Shown here piece by piece: positions 26,930-36,305 of a stretch of DNA of 64,000 nt; position 1 is the first letter of the stretch; each line of letters starts with the position of its first letter. Position numbers and translations under genes: made by a program. The stretch is from Pararhizobium_B sp963760965 (GTDB lineage: Bacteria; Pseudomonadota; Alphaproteobacteria; Rhizobiales; Rhizobiaceae), in contig CAVXEW010000007.1 in assembly GCA_963760965.1 (NCBI GenBank), positions 631,596-695,595 of the forward strand. Reading direction: 5' to 3'. The notes below the pieces were generated by a model. The model did not search any database. It was not told the origin of the DNA and saw only the letters and a program-made list of their open reading frames with translations.

Positions 26930-28337
26930 ATGGCATACGACGTCATCGTCATCGGAACCGGACCGGGCGGCTATGTCTGCGCGATCAAGGCCGCGCAACT
27001 CGGCCTGAAGACGGCCGTGGTTGAAAAACGGCCGACATTCGGCGGCACATGCCTGAACATCGGCTGCATCCCGTCGAAGGCCCTGCTGCACGCGTCGGAG
27101 ATGTACCACCAGGCCGCCCACGAGCTGCCGAAGATGGGCGTCGGCAACGGCAAGCCCAAGCTCGACCTGAAGGCAATGATGGGCCACAAGGACGCGACCG
27201 TTAAGGCCAATGTCGATGGCGTCGCCTACCTGTTCAAGAAGAACAAGTATCGACACCTTCATCGGCAACGGCCGCCTCGTCGGCCAGGGCAAGGTCGCCG
27301 TCACCGACGACGCAGGCGGAACGAAGGAGATCGAGGCCAAGAACGTCGTCATCGCCACCGGGTCCGATGTCGCCGGCATCCCCGGCGTCGATCTGGAGAT
27401 CGACGAGAAGGTGATCGTCTCGTCCACCGGCGCGCTCGAACTCGAGAAGATCCCCGAAAGGCTGGTCGTCGTCGGCGCTGGCGTGATCGGGCTGGAGATG
27501 GGCTCCGTCTGGGCCCGCCTCGGCTCGAAGGTGACCGTCGTCGAGTTTCTCGACAAGGTACTCGGCTCTATGGATGGCGAGGTCTCGCGGCAATTCCAGC
27601 GCATGCTGGCCAAGCAGGGCCTGGAGTTCCGGATGAGTTCGAAGGTCACCGCCGTGGAGAAGTCCGGGAAGGGAGCCCGGGTCACCTTCGAACCAGTCAA
27701 GGGCGGCGACGCCGAGACCGTCGAGGCCGATATCGTCCTGGTCGCCACCGGCCGCAAGCCCTTCACCGACGACCAGGGCCTCGCCAAGGCGGGCATCGTG
27801 CTCGACAAGGCCGGCCGCATCGACGTCGACGATCATTTCCGCACTTCGATCCCCGGCGTCTACGCCATCGGCGACGTGATCCGGGGGCCGATGCTTGCCC
27901 ACAAGGCGGAAGACGAGGGCGTGGCTGTCGCCGAGATCCTCGCCGGACAAGCCGGGCACGTGAACTACGACGTCATTCCCAATGTCGTCTACACGCAGCC
28001 GGAAGTCGCCTCCGTGGGCAGGACCGAGGAAGAGCTGAAGGCCGCCGGCGTGGACTACAAGGTCGGAAAGTTTCCCTTCACCGCGAACGGTCGTGCCCGG
28101 GCGATGCTCGCCACCGATGGCTTCGTGAAGTTCCTGGCCGATGCCGCGACGGACCGTGTCCTCGGCGTCCACATCCTCGGCGCCGGCGCCGGCGAGATGA
28201 TCCACGAGGCCGCCGTCCTGATGGAGTTCGGCGGCTCTTCGGAGGATCTCGGCCGCACCTGCCATGCCCATCCGACGATGTCCGAGGCCGTCAGGGAGGC
28301 CGCGCTCGCGACTTTCGCGAAGCCGATCCACATCTGA
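26930..28337 (+). CDS. lpd: dihydrolipoamide dehydrogenase (E3); one +1 frameshift
   Basis: This FAD disulfide reductase reoxidises the lipoyl groups of the E2 above. It has the GTGPGGYVCAIKAAQLG FAD motif, the redox pair in GGTCLNIGCIPSKALLHASE, a second GAGVIGLEMGSVWARLG for NAD, and the HAHPTMSEAVREA acid-base region. The reading frame is continuous except for an extra T at 27248: FKKNK is followed by YRHLH in the first frame, whereas the next frame gives IDTFIGNGRLV. Corrected length is 468 residues, normal for Lpd. An error in the sequence is the simplest explanation. Confidence 0.9.
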
Positions 28338-28364
28338 CGGCCGCGCCGGCAAGGCACGCAAGAA

Positions 28365-28397
28365 CGAAAGCCCGGGACCAGGGTGCCCGGGCTTTCG
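28365..28397 (+). terminator. terminator hairpin after lpd
   Basis: CGAAAGCCCGGG and CCCGGGCTTTCG form a perfect 12-pair stem around a 9-base loop, 28 bases after the lpd stop. Being symmetrical, with A/T-containing arms, it may also serve the convergent small gene at 28418. Confidence 0.7.
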
Positions 28398-28417
28398 CGA
28401 CTGGATGGATCGTATTC

Positions 28418-28585
28418 CTAGCTCAGATAGGGCAGCAGCCACAGGTCGACGGGCGCCTGGGCGACGGTGATCTTCTTGACCACCGGCGTCGATGCCATCG
28501 TCATCTTGTGGAAATCGCACGCCATGGCGCCCGAAGAGGCGAACATGGCGACTGCCAGCCCGAATGCCAACATTCTCACAGTCAT
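28418..28585 (-). CDS. very small secreted protein
   Basis: This 55-residue product has a signal peptide (MTVRMLAFGLAVAMFASSGA, then MACDF) and a mature part of about 33 residues ending APVDLWLLPYLS. AGGA sits 8 bases before ATG 28585. No family is recognised. It converges on lpd across a hairpin. Confidence 0.5.
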   Translation of the reverse strand: MTVRMLAFGLAVAMFASSGAMACDFHKMTMASTPVVKKITVAQAPVDLWLLPYLS

Positions 28586-28738
28586 GTTGAGCTTCCTTCT
28601 GACGTTCCTCGGAACACCGGTCAGGATACTGCGATATGGCCCGCCGGCCAACGGAAAAGCGACAGGACGCCGCGCGAAGGTCCGCTACGATTTTCGCGAT
28701 TGCCGATCACAATACGGTGACCGTGGCCCCGCAGTGAC

Positions 28739-29893
28739 CTATCGCACGGCCGTCACGGTGTACCCCGCCTGCCGCAGCCGCGCCACGAGGCCGTCCCTGC
28801 CAGGCAGGTGCAGCGCACCCACCGCGATGAAGGCATCGCCCCTGTCGATGATCGGCGCCGAGCGCTTCGCCATGACCGCGTTGCGGTCGGTGATGATGCG
28901 CTTCTGAAAGTCAGCGTAGCCGGATCCCGGCCCTGAATCCTCCTTGGGGGACACGGCCTGCATCATCGGCAGTATCGTGCCGATCCTGTCCTTGAGGTAC
29001 AGGTCGGTCATGGTCACCGACACGTCGTCCATCAGGCCGCTGAGCTTCAGCGACTCGACGAGCCCGCGGATGTGAAACTTCATCGGCAGGCTGGCCATCG
29101 CCTGAAGTTGCTCGTCGAGGCTTTCCAGCCCCTCCACCGTCTTGCCTTCCTTCCGGGCGTTCTCGGCGATCCGCTTGTCGAGGAAGTCGATTCCGGCCTG
29201 CTTCCGCGCCGCCTCGCAGGCAGGAACCGCCACGAGGCTGGCGAGCATCCACGGCTTCATGCGGGCGACCAGCCCGTAGGAAAGGCCGCGCTGCTTCAGC
29301 TTGTCCTTGAGCAGGGCGAGGTCGCCTGCGTCGAGGTGGCTGGCGAGCGTGGTTCCGTCCGTGAACATCGTGAGGCTGGGCTTGGCGAGGATCTCGGCCT
29401 GCGCCTTCGAGGGATCGAGTATGTCCGTCGTCTCGATGACGACTGTCCGCGCCGCGCCGAGCGCCGCCTGCGCCTTCGCCGGCAGGTCGAGCACCCGCGG
29501 ATCGGTGACGTGCATCGTGCCGTAGAGCCATGACGGTGCCGAGCCGGCCCGCGACACCCTCCAGAGCCGGTCGGTGCCGTTCGGCACCTTCGCCGCCTCC
29601 GCCCGAATCTTTGCCAGTTCGCCCGGATCGGTCTTCGCCATCCTCTCGAGAAGGTCGGTCCCTCCGCAGGCGGGCGGCGACTGCGCCGCGGCGGGATGCC
29701 CGCCGGCTGCCGCGCTGTCCTCGGCATGCGCCCTGCCCGTCGCGACCGCCATCACCACGACGAGGCTGATCGCGGCGAGGAGGTTGAGGAGTGCCATCGC
29801 CGCAAGCCCCGCGCCGGACAGTGCCCGTACCCGTCCGCCGGGCGGTTGCCGGCTGCCTGCCTGGATCATGGAACTACGTGTCTCGATGTGCAT
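28739..29893 (-). CDS. TraB/GumN family protein
   Basis: This protein of about 384 residues has an N-terminal hydrophobic segment (LLNLLAAISLVVVMAVATG) that could be a signal or anchor. The TraB/GumN domain shows SWLYGTMHVTDPRVLDL at the start, a VVIETTDI strand, and FIAVGALHLPGRDGLVARLR at the end. The two histidines of the G-x-x-H-type motifs are present, as in the proposed metalloprotease-like TIKI/TraB/GumN group. The role in bacteria is unsettled. The start is uncertain; ATG 29869 is an alternative. Confidence 0.8.
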   Translation of the reverse strand: MHIETRSSMIQAGSRQPPGGRVRALSGAGLAAMALLNLLAAISLVVVMAVATGRAHAEDSAAAGGHPAAAQSPPACGGTDLLERMAKTDPGELAKIRAEAAKVPNGTDRLWRVSRAGSAPSWLYGTMHVTDPRVLDLPAKAQAALGAARTVVIETTDILDPSKAQAEILAKPSLTMFTDGTTLASHLDAGDLALLKDKLKQRGLSYGLVARMKPWMLASLVAVPACEAARKQAGIDFLDKRIAENARKEGKTVEGLESLDEQLQAMASLPMKFHIRGLVESLKLSGLMDDVSVTMTDLYLKDRIGTILPMMQAVSPKEDSGPGSGYADFQKRIITDRNAVMAKRSAPIIDRGDAFIAVGALHLPGRDGLVARLRQAGYTVTAVR

Positions 29894-29955
29894 GGTCCGC
29901 GAGCATAGGGAACACGTCCCCATATTCGGTTAACGCGACGGCGAAAATGTGCCGG

Positions 29956-30909
29956 TCAGGCGCGCGGGTGCGTCTTGTCGTAGACCTCCAGGAGACGCCC
30001 GGTGTCGACGCCCGTGTAGACCTGGGTCGTCGAGAGGCTTGCGTGGCCGAGCAGTTCCTGGATGGTCCTCAGGTCGCCGCCGCCGGCCAGCAGGTGCGTG
30101 GCGAAGGAATGCCTGAGCGCATGCGGCGTGGCTGTGTCCGGCAGGCCGAGCGCGGAGCGCATCTTCTTCATCTCGCGCTGGATGATCGCCGGTTGCAGGG
30201 CGCCGCCCCGCGCGCCGCGGAAGAGAGCCGATTCGGCACCGAGCTGCCATGGGCAGAGCCGCTTGTAGGCCTCGACCGCCTGCCGCGCTGCCGGGAGCAG
30301 CGGTACGATGCGCGTCTTGCCGCCCTTGCCCGTTACCCGAAGGCTGCGGCTTTCGGGCGCCACCTCCGGCGGCTTCAGCGCCAGCGCCTCCGAGATGCGG
30401 AGGCCGCATCCGTAGAGCAGCGTCAGCACGGCAGCGTTGCGCGCCGCGATCCATGGTTCTTCGGCAAGCTGGCCGCGTGCGTCGACGACATCGAGTGCAT
30501 CGCGGGCCGTCAGCGGCTTCGGCAGCGATTTCGGCTGTTTCGGAGCGCGCAGCGCCCTTGCTCCGGCGGCGTTTGCCAGCCCCTTTCGCTCCAGGTGGCG
30601 CAGGAACGACCGGATGCCGGCAAGTCCCCGGCCGAGCGTGCGCGCACCGGCGCCGTTGCGCCGGCGGTCGGCAAGGAAGGCCCGCAGGTCCGAAGCCCGC
30701 AGCGCCGCGACGTCGGCGACGTCCGGCGGACCGGCGAGATGGCGTGTCAGGAAGGCGAGGAACTGGCGCAGATCGCGCTCGTAGGCCTCGACGGTCTTGT
30801 CCGCGAGCCGGCGCTCGTGGGCCAGGGCCTCGAGCCAGGCCTGTTTCTCGTCGCGAAGCCTCGCCGTCGCGGTAATGAGCAGTTCGTCCTGCAATTGCGG
30901 CCGCACCAT
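29956..30909 (-). CDS. xerC: tyrosine recombinase XerC
   Basis: This 317-residue recombinase resolves chromosome dimers at dif with XerD. An N-terminal SAM-like DNA-binding domain (SVEAYERDLRQFL-type) is followed by the catalytic domain. The catalytic Arg is in YGCGLRISEAL, Lys in VTGKGGKTR, His-x-x-Arg in HALRHSFATHLL, His in LLGHASLSTTQ and the nucleophile Tyr in VYTGVD. Location near priA and lpd fits the rhizobial XerC rather than XerD. Confidence 0.92.
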   Translation of the reverse strand: MVRPQLQDELLITATARLRDEKQAWLEALAHERRLADKTVEAYERDLRQFLAFLTRHLAGPPDVADVAALRASDLRAFLADRRRNGAGARTLGRGLAGIRSFLRHLERKGLANAAGARALRAPKQPKSLPKPLTARDALDVVDARGQLAEEPWIAARNAAVLTLLYGCGLRISEALALKPPEVAPESRSLRVTGKGGKTRIVPLLPAARQAVEAYKRLCPWQLGAESALFRGARGGALQPAIIQREMKKMRSALGLPDTATPHALRHSFATHLLAGGGDLRTIQELLGHASLSTTQVYTGVDTGRLLEVYDKTHPRA

Positions 30910-31066
30910 CCTTGGAACATACGGGGGTCAGGCTGCATTCTGCATGTCGCGGCTTAGTGTTCCGTAAAGACGCAGCGATTGTGCCGAGTGGCATCTTACC
31001 GCTTTGTCATTGTGAATTCATGATGTCTTGCGATAGGATAGCTTCACCTGACCACGGGGATTCGCG

Positions 31067-31996
31067 ATGGCTCTGAAGCGGTTCAACATGCCGGACTTCG
31101 GCGGAATGGCGGATGCGATCGCACTGATTTCACAGGGCCAGCCGGGCCACATAGTCGATCAACTGATCGCCGAGCGCGGGCAAGGCCTGACGCGACACCC
31201 GCTGTGGCCGGTCGTGCGGCCCTTTCTCTACAGCCTGTTGCACTATGGCAAGGCCATCGAGTTCGCCGACACGGTCAACAACATGTCGGGCTTTCAGGCC
31301 CTGCAATATGCAAGCAGCCTCCTGGACCTCGAATTGAGGGTGAAAGGCGCGGACCGCATTCCCCGGTCCGGCGGCTTCATCATGGCGCTCAACCACCCGA
31401 CCGGCATTGCCGACGGGATAGCCGTTTTCGACCTCCTGAAGGAGCGCCGGCCCGACATGATGTTCTTCGCCAATCGCGACGCGATCCGGGTCAATCCGCG
31501 CTTCGTGGAAATGGTGATCCCGGTCGAATGGCGCGAGGAGCACAAGAGCAAGCTCAAGGCACGGGAGACGCTGCAGCTGACGAACCTCGCGATCCGCGAG
31601 GAGAAGGTCGCCATTCTGTTTCCGTCCGGCCGCATAGCCTACTGGAACGAGGGCAGGCTGACCGAGCGCCCTTGGAAGAGTTCTGCCGTCAGCCTGTCGC
31701 GCAAATACGGCCTGCCGATCCTCCCGGTCAACGTGAAGGCCCGCAACTCCGGCTTGTTCTACTGGCTGTCGAAATGGTCGACCGAGCTGCGCGACATGAC
31801 CGTCTTCCACGAGCTTCTCAACAAGAAGCGCAAGACGTTCGAATTCCGGATTGGTCACCTCATCCCGGTCGGTGCGATGGAGGGCGACGTCATGGACCTG
31901 ACCCGGGCGCTCGAGAGGCACACGGTCGTCGACCTCGCGGAAGATGTCGACGCGGTGTTCGCCGCCTCGCGCGAGCGGGTGCGCACCGCCGCCTGA
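31067..31996 (+). CDS. PlsC-like glycerolipid acyltransferase
   Basis: This 309-residue protein has the acyltransferase NHx4D-type motif in ALNHPTGIADG, followed by a VAILFPSGRIAYW block corresponding to the phosphate-binding F-P-x-G motif. It should acylate a lysophosphatidate or related lysolipid at the inner membrane. No strong transmembrane span is visible, so it may be peripheral. Similar genes lie near tal and priA in related genomes. Confidence 0.8.
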   Translation: MALKRFNMPDFGGMADAIALISQGQPGHIVDQLIAERGQGLTRHPLWPVVRPFLYSLLHYGKAIEFADTVNNMSGFQALQYASSLLDLELRVKGADRIPRSGGFIMALNHPTGIADGIAVFDLLKERRPDMMFFANRDAIRVNPRFVEMVIPVEWREEHKSKLKARETLQLTNLAIREEKVAILFPSGRIAYWNEGRLTERPWKSSAVSLSRKYGLPILPVNVKARNSGLFYWLSKWSTELRDMTVFHELLNKKRKTFEFRIGHLIPVGAMEGDVMDLTRALERHTVVDLAEDVDAVFAASRERVRTAA

Positions 31997-31997
31997 A

Positions 31998-32055
31998 GCG
32001 GGGAGCGTCCCCGCCGTCAATGCGTGGTCATGCCGGGGTCCCGAGGAACCCCGGC
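31998..32055. terminator. two hairpins between convergent genes
   Basis: GCGGGGA/TCCCCGC (31998-32014) and GCCGGGGT/ACCCCGGC (32032-32055) form two GC-rich stems in the 74-base gap between the convergent acyltransferase and transaldolase genes. T-runs are lacking, so termination strength is unclear. Confidence 0.4.
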
Positions 32056-32070
32056 CGGCGCATTGCGCCT

Positions 32071-32724
32071 TCAGCCGATCGTCTGCCCGGTCTTCTTCCA
32101 GTCGTCCAGGAACGTATCGAGCCCCTTGTCTGTCAGCGGATGCTTGACCAGCGCCTTGAGAGTCGCAGGCGGCACGGTCGCGACGTCCGCACCGATGAGC
32201 GCCGCTTCCTTGACGTGATTGACCGTGCGGATCGACGCCGCGAGGATTTCGGTGTCGAAATCATAGTTGTCGTAGATCACCCGGATCTCGCGGATCAATT
32301 CCATGCCGTCGACCGCCATGTCGTCGATCCGGCCGATGAAGGGCGAGATGAAGGTGGCGCCCGCCTTGGCGGCAAGCAGCGCCTGGTTGGCCGAGAAGCA
32401 GAGCGTCACGTTGACCAGGCGCCCGTCGCCCGTCAGTGCCCGGCAGGCCTTGAGCCCGTCGAGGGTCAGCGGCACCTTGATGCAGATGTTGTCGGCGATC
32501 TTCGAGAGGAAGTCGGCCTGCTTCATCATCTCGTCGTACTCGGTCGCCGTCACCTCGGAGGAAACGGGGCCGTCGACGATGTCGCAGATCTGCCTCGTCA
32601 CGTCCACGATCTTTCCGCCGGACTTCATGATCAGCGACGGGTTGGTGGTGACGCCGTCGAGCAAGCCGAGCTCGTTGAGTTCGCTGATTTCGTTTACGTC
32701 TGCCGTGTCGACAAAGAATTTCAT
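32071..32724 (-). CDS. tal: transaldolase, small TalC/fructose-6-phosphate aldolase type
   Basis: This 217-residue single-domain enzyme opens with MKFFVDTADVNEISELNELG and GVTTNPSLIMKSG. The Schiff-base lysine is Lys83 in ICIKVPLTLDG, and NVTLCFSANQALLAAKAGA follows. It belongs to the decameric short transaldolase/F6P-aldolase family and serves the pentose phosphate pathway in Rhizobiales, which normally rely on this type. GGAGCAACCAA precedes ATG 32724. Confidence 0.93.
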   Translation of the reverse strand: MKFFVDTADVNEISELNELGLLDGVTTNPSLIMKSGGKIVDVTRQICDIVDGPVSSEVTATEYDEMMKQADFLSKIADNICIKVPLTLDGLKACRALTGDGRLVNVTLCFSANQALLAAKAGATFISPFIGRIDDMAVDGMELIREIRVIYDNYDFDTEILAASIRTVNHVKEAALIGADVATVPPATLKALVKHPLTDKGLDTFLDDWKKTGQTIG

Positions 32725-32805
32725 TTGGTTGCTCCTTTCGGCGGGGGCCGCGGCGGGATGATTTCCGGTTTCCTTTAACGGAAACACGTTGCAAGGTCAC
32801 GGGTG

Positions 32806-35011
32806 ATGTCGACAGATTCGCTCTTCGAGACGAAAACGCGTGACAACCGTACCGTGGTTCCGGTTCTCGTGCCGATGCCGGCGGACCGTCCCTATTCCTA
32901 TGTGGTGCCCGAGGGCCTGTCGGTTCAACCGGGCTCCGTCGTGCAGGTTCCGCTCGGACCCAGAAAAGTGGCCGGCGTCGTCTGGGACGGCGACGGCGGC
33001 GGAGTCGACACGAAGAAGCTGAGGCCGATCGAGCGGGTCTTCGATTGTCCGCCCCTGCGGGGCGAGATGCGCAGGTTTGTAGACTGGGTCGCCAGCTATA
33101 CCCTGTCGCCTCCGGGCCTCGTTGCCCGCATGGCCCTGCGCGCGCCCGCCGCCTTCGACCCGGAGCCGATGATCGAAGGCCTCAGGATGACGAGCGTCCG
33201 GCCGGAGCGGCTGACGGCGGCGCGCGAGCGCGTCATCTCCATGGCAGCCGACGGCCTCGCCTGGACGCGCTCCGGCCTGGCACACGCAGCGGGCACCTCG
33301 GCCGGCGTCGTCGACGGCCTCGTCCGGCTCGGCGTCTTCGAGACCGTCATGCTGCCGCCGGGAGCTTTTGTCGCGCCCCCCGACGCGGCGCACGCCGTTC
33401 CAGCCCTCTCGCCCGCCCAGGAATCCGCGGCGGCCGCGCTCCGCCGGAAGTTGGGGGCCGGCGGATACTCCGCTTCGCTGATCGACGGCGTCACCGGATC
33501 TGGCAAGACAGAGGTCTATTTCGAGGCCGTCGCCGAGGCGCTCGCCCGCGGCCGGCAGGTGCTCATCCTCCTGCCGGAAATCGCGCTGACCCAGCAGTTC
33601 ATGGAACGCTTCCATGACCGCTTCGGCTCGAAGCCTGCCGAGTGGCATTCCGAAGTCCCGCCCCGCAGCCGCGAAAAGGTCTGGCGGCAGGTCGCCGACG
33701 GCAGGGTGCGCGTCGTCGCGGGTGCCCGTTCGGCGCTCTTCCTGCCCTTTCGCGAACTTGGCCTGATCGTCGTCGACGAAGAGCACGACCCGGCGTTCAA
33801 GCAGGAGGATCGCGTCTTCTACAACGCCCGCGACATGGCCGTGGTGCGGGCCCATATCGCAGGCTTCCCGGTGGTGCTCGCCTCGGCGACGCCCTCGATC
33901 GAAAGCCGCGTCAACGCCGACCTCGGGCGCTACGCGCGCCTTCACCTGCCGGCGCGCTTCGGCGATGCCGCGATGCCGGACCTCGGCGTCATCGACATGC
34001 GCCGCGATCCGCCGGCGCGCGGCGGGTTTCTCTCCCCCAGGCTGCTGGAGGCGACGCGCGAAACACTGGAACGCGGCGAGCAGGCGCTCTTCTTCCTCAA
34101 CCGCCGCGGCTACGCGCCGCTGACGCTCTGTCGCGTCTGCGGCCACCGTTTCCAGTGTCCGGACTGCTCGAGCTGGCTGGTCGAGCACCGTTTCCGCGGC
34201 CAGCTCCAGTGCCACCATTGCGGCCATTCCGAGCCGACGCCCGAAGCCTGTCCCGAATGCGGCACGCTCGACCACCTCGTCGCCTGCGGCCCCGGCGTCG
34301 AGCGCATCGCCGAGGAGACCGACCGGCAGTTTCCGGATGCGCGCATCATCGTGCTGTCGTCGGACATGGCGGGCGGCGTGAAACGGCTGCAGGCTCGAAC
34401 TGGAGACGATTGCAAAGGGAGAGGTCGACATCGTCATCGGCACGCAGCTTGTCGCGAAGGGCCACAATTTCCCGTTGATGACGCTGGTCGGCGTCGTGGA
34501 TGCGGACCTCGGCCTCTCGAACGGCGATCCGCGCGCGGCAGAGCGCACCTACCAGCTGCTGAGCCAGGTAACGGGCCGCGCAGGACGCTTCGGCCGTAGC
34601 AGCCGCGGACTGCTGCAGACCTACCAGCCGCAGCACCCGGTGATGCAGGCTATCGTCTCGGGCGACGCCGAAGGCTTCTACGCGCGCGAGATCGCGGAGC
34701 GGGAGAAAGCCGAACTGCCGCCTTTCGGGCGTCTCGCCTCCGTGATCGTGTCTGCCGACAACCGGTCCGATGCCGAAGGCCATGCCCGTGCCATCCGCCG
34801 CGCGGCGCCGAAGGCCGCCGGACTGGCGGTGCTGGGCCCGGCCGAAGCCCCGCTGGCGCTCATCCGGGGACGCCACAGGTTCCGCCTGCTCGTCCATGGC
34901 TCGCGGACCGCCGACATGCAGGGCTATCTTCGGGCGATGCTCGCCGGCGCCCCTCGGGAGCGGCGCTCGATCCGCGTCCAGGTCGACGTCGACCCGCAGA
35001 GTTTCCTGTGA
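32806..35011 (+). CDS. priA: primosomal helicase PriA; one +1 frameshift
   Basis: This superfamily-2 helicase restarts stalled replication forks. The product of about 734 residues has the 3'-DNA-binding N-terminal domain, Walker A (DGVTGSGKTEVYF), the DEEH box (VVDEEHDPAFKQ), and the zinc-binding pairs in CRVCGHRFQCPDC and CHHCGHSEPTPEACPEC. The helicase C-terminal part has TGRAGRFGR. An extra G near 34394 breaks the frame (KRLQ then ARTGDD); removing it gives LELETIAKGEVDIVIGTQ, as expected. GTG 32803 is an alternative start. Confidence 0.92.
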
Positions 35012-35093
35012 TCGCGATCGCGCCCGCCTTTGACCCCGGCATCAAATCGTCTATTCGGAGGCGGGGCGCAGCGCCCGGCGCCGGAGGAAAGAG

Positions 35094-35480
35094 ATGGACT
35101 TCTACTGGCCGGCATCGACCGGAGAATGGCTTGCGTGGGCGAGCGCCGCCATCACGGTGCTTCTTGGCCTTGCGATGCTCGTCGCGCCGCGCGCCGCGCT
35201 CATTGTTTTCGGGCTGAGCCAGGACCCCGCGCACCCCGGCGGCCTCGCCGAGATCCGCGGACGCATGGCGGGCTTCTATCTCGGCCTTGGTATCTGCGCC
35301 ATTCTCTTCGCGCAGCCTTTCCTCTGGATGGCTCTCGGCGCCGCCTGGGCCATGACGGCCTTCGGCCGCCTGGTGTCCATGCTGGCCGACCGCGGCTTCA
35401 CTGGACACAACGTCCTCTCGATCGCGGCCGAGCTCGTCCTGGCGCTCCTGCCGCTGGCTTACGTCTTCGGTTATGGCTGA
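35094..35480 (+). CDS. DUF4345-like membrane protein
   Basis: The 128-residue protein has four hydrophobic segments and the family-typical GLAEIRGRMAGFYLGLGIC motif between helices 2 and 3. Function is unknown. It lies alone between priA and the ATP synthase operon, 82 bases after priA. Confidence 0.65.
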   Translation: MDFYWPASTGEWLAWASAAITVLLGLAMLVAPRAALIVFGLSQDPAHPGGLAEIRGRMAGFYLGLGICAILFAQPFLWMALGAAWAMTAFGRLVSMLADRGFTGHNVLSIAAELVLALLPLAYVFGYG

Positions 35481-35744
35481 TGCCGCGCGCGCCGGTCCCC
35501 GGCCACGGCTTGCCGGCACGAGACCCGCAAGCCCGGCAACCTCGCGAAACGCAGCATGGTACGAAGTGTCGCAAGGCGTGTTGCGAGTCCCCGTTTCCTA
35601 TGCTAGACGAACCGCGAACTTCAGACGGGCGCATGCGGGGACTGCATGGGGAGGCCGTCTAAAAATCGAGTTGAATCAAGGTGTTGAGGGGACCGGACTT
35701 CCGGACACGCGCATCTTGAACAAAAGTGAGAGACACGCGCGGCA

Positions 35745-36305
35745 GTGGCAGATACATCTCATCTCATTTCCGGTGTTGCAGAACGGTACGCCACCTCTCT
35801 TTTCGAGCTTGCCGTCGAATCCGACTCCATCGACAAGGTGGCTTCCGACCTCTCCGATTTCGAGACGATGCTCGGGGAGAGTGCCGACCTGAAGCGGCTG
35901 GTCGAGAGCCCCGCCTTCTCGGCAGACGAACAGTTCAGGGCCATCGGCGCCCTCTGCGACAAGGCCGGCATCGTCGGCCTCGTCGGCAACTTCCTCCGCG
36001 TCGTCGCTCGCAACCGGCGCCTCTTCGCGGTTCCCGGCATCATCCGCGCCTATCGCGAGATGGTGGCGAAGCACCGCGGCGAGACCCGTGCCGACGTCAC
36101 ATCCGCGCACAAGCTGACGAGCGGCCAGGAGGCCGATCTGAAGGCGGCTCTGAAGGCTGTTACCGGCAAGGACGTGGCGATCGACATCAAGGTCGACCCT
36201 TCGCTGCTCGGCGGCCTCGTCGTCCAGATCGGCTCACGCCAGATCGATACGTCGCTTCGCACCAAACTCTCTACCCTTAAGCTTGCACTGAAAGAGGTCG
36301 GCTGA
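35745..36305 (+). CDS. atpH: ATP synthase F1 delta subunit
   Basis: This 186-residue OSCP/delta subunit links the F1 head to the peripheral stalk. It opens with ISGVAERYATSLFELA and closes with DPSLLGGLVVQIGSRQIDTS, both diagnostic. Translation begins at a GTG (35745). The stop overlaps the start of atpA by one base. It heads the F1 operon; Fo genes are elsewhere, as usual in this group. Confidence 0.95.
   Translation: MADTSHLISGVAERYATSLFELAVESDSIDKVASDLSDFETMLGESADLKRLVESPAFSADEQFRAIGALCDKAGIVGLVGNFLRVVARNRRLFAVPGIIRAYREMVAKHRGETRADVTSAHKLTSGQEADLKAALKAVTGKDVAIDIKVDPSLLGGLVVQIGSRQIDTSLRTKLSTLKLALKEVG

Noticed and set aside
25280..28337. sucB and lpd as true pseudogenes or programmed frameshift genes
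   Set aside because: No slippery heptamers are present at the break sites, the rest of each gene is conserved, and the same +1 type recurs in priA.
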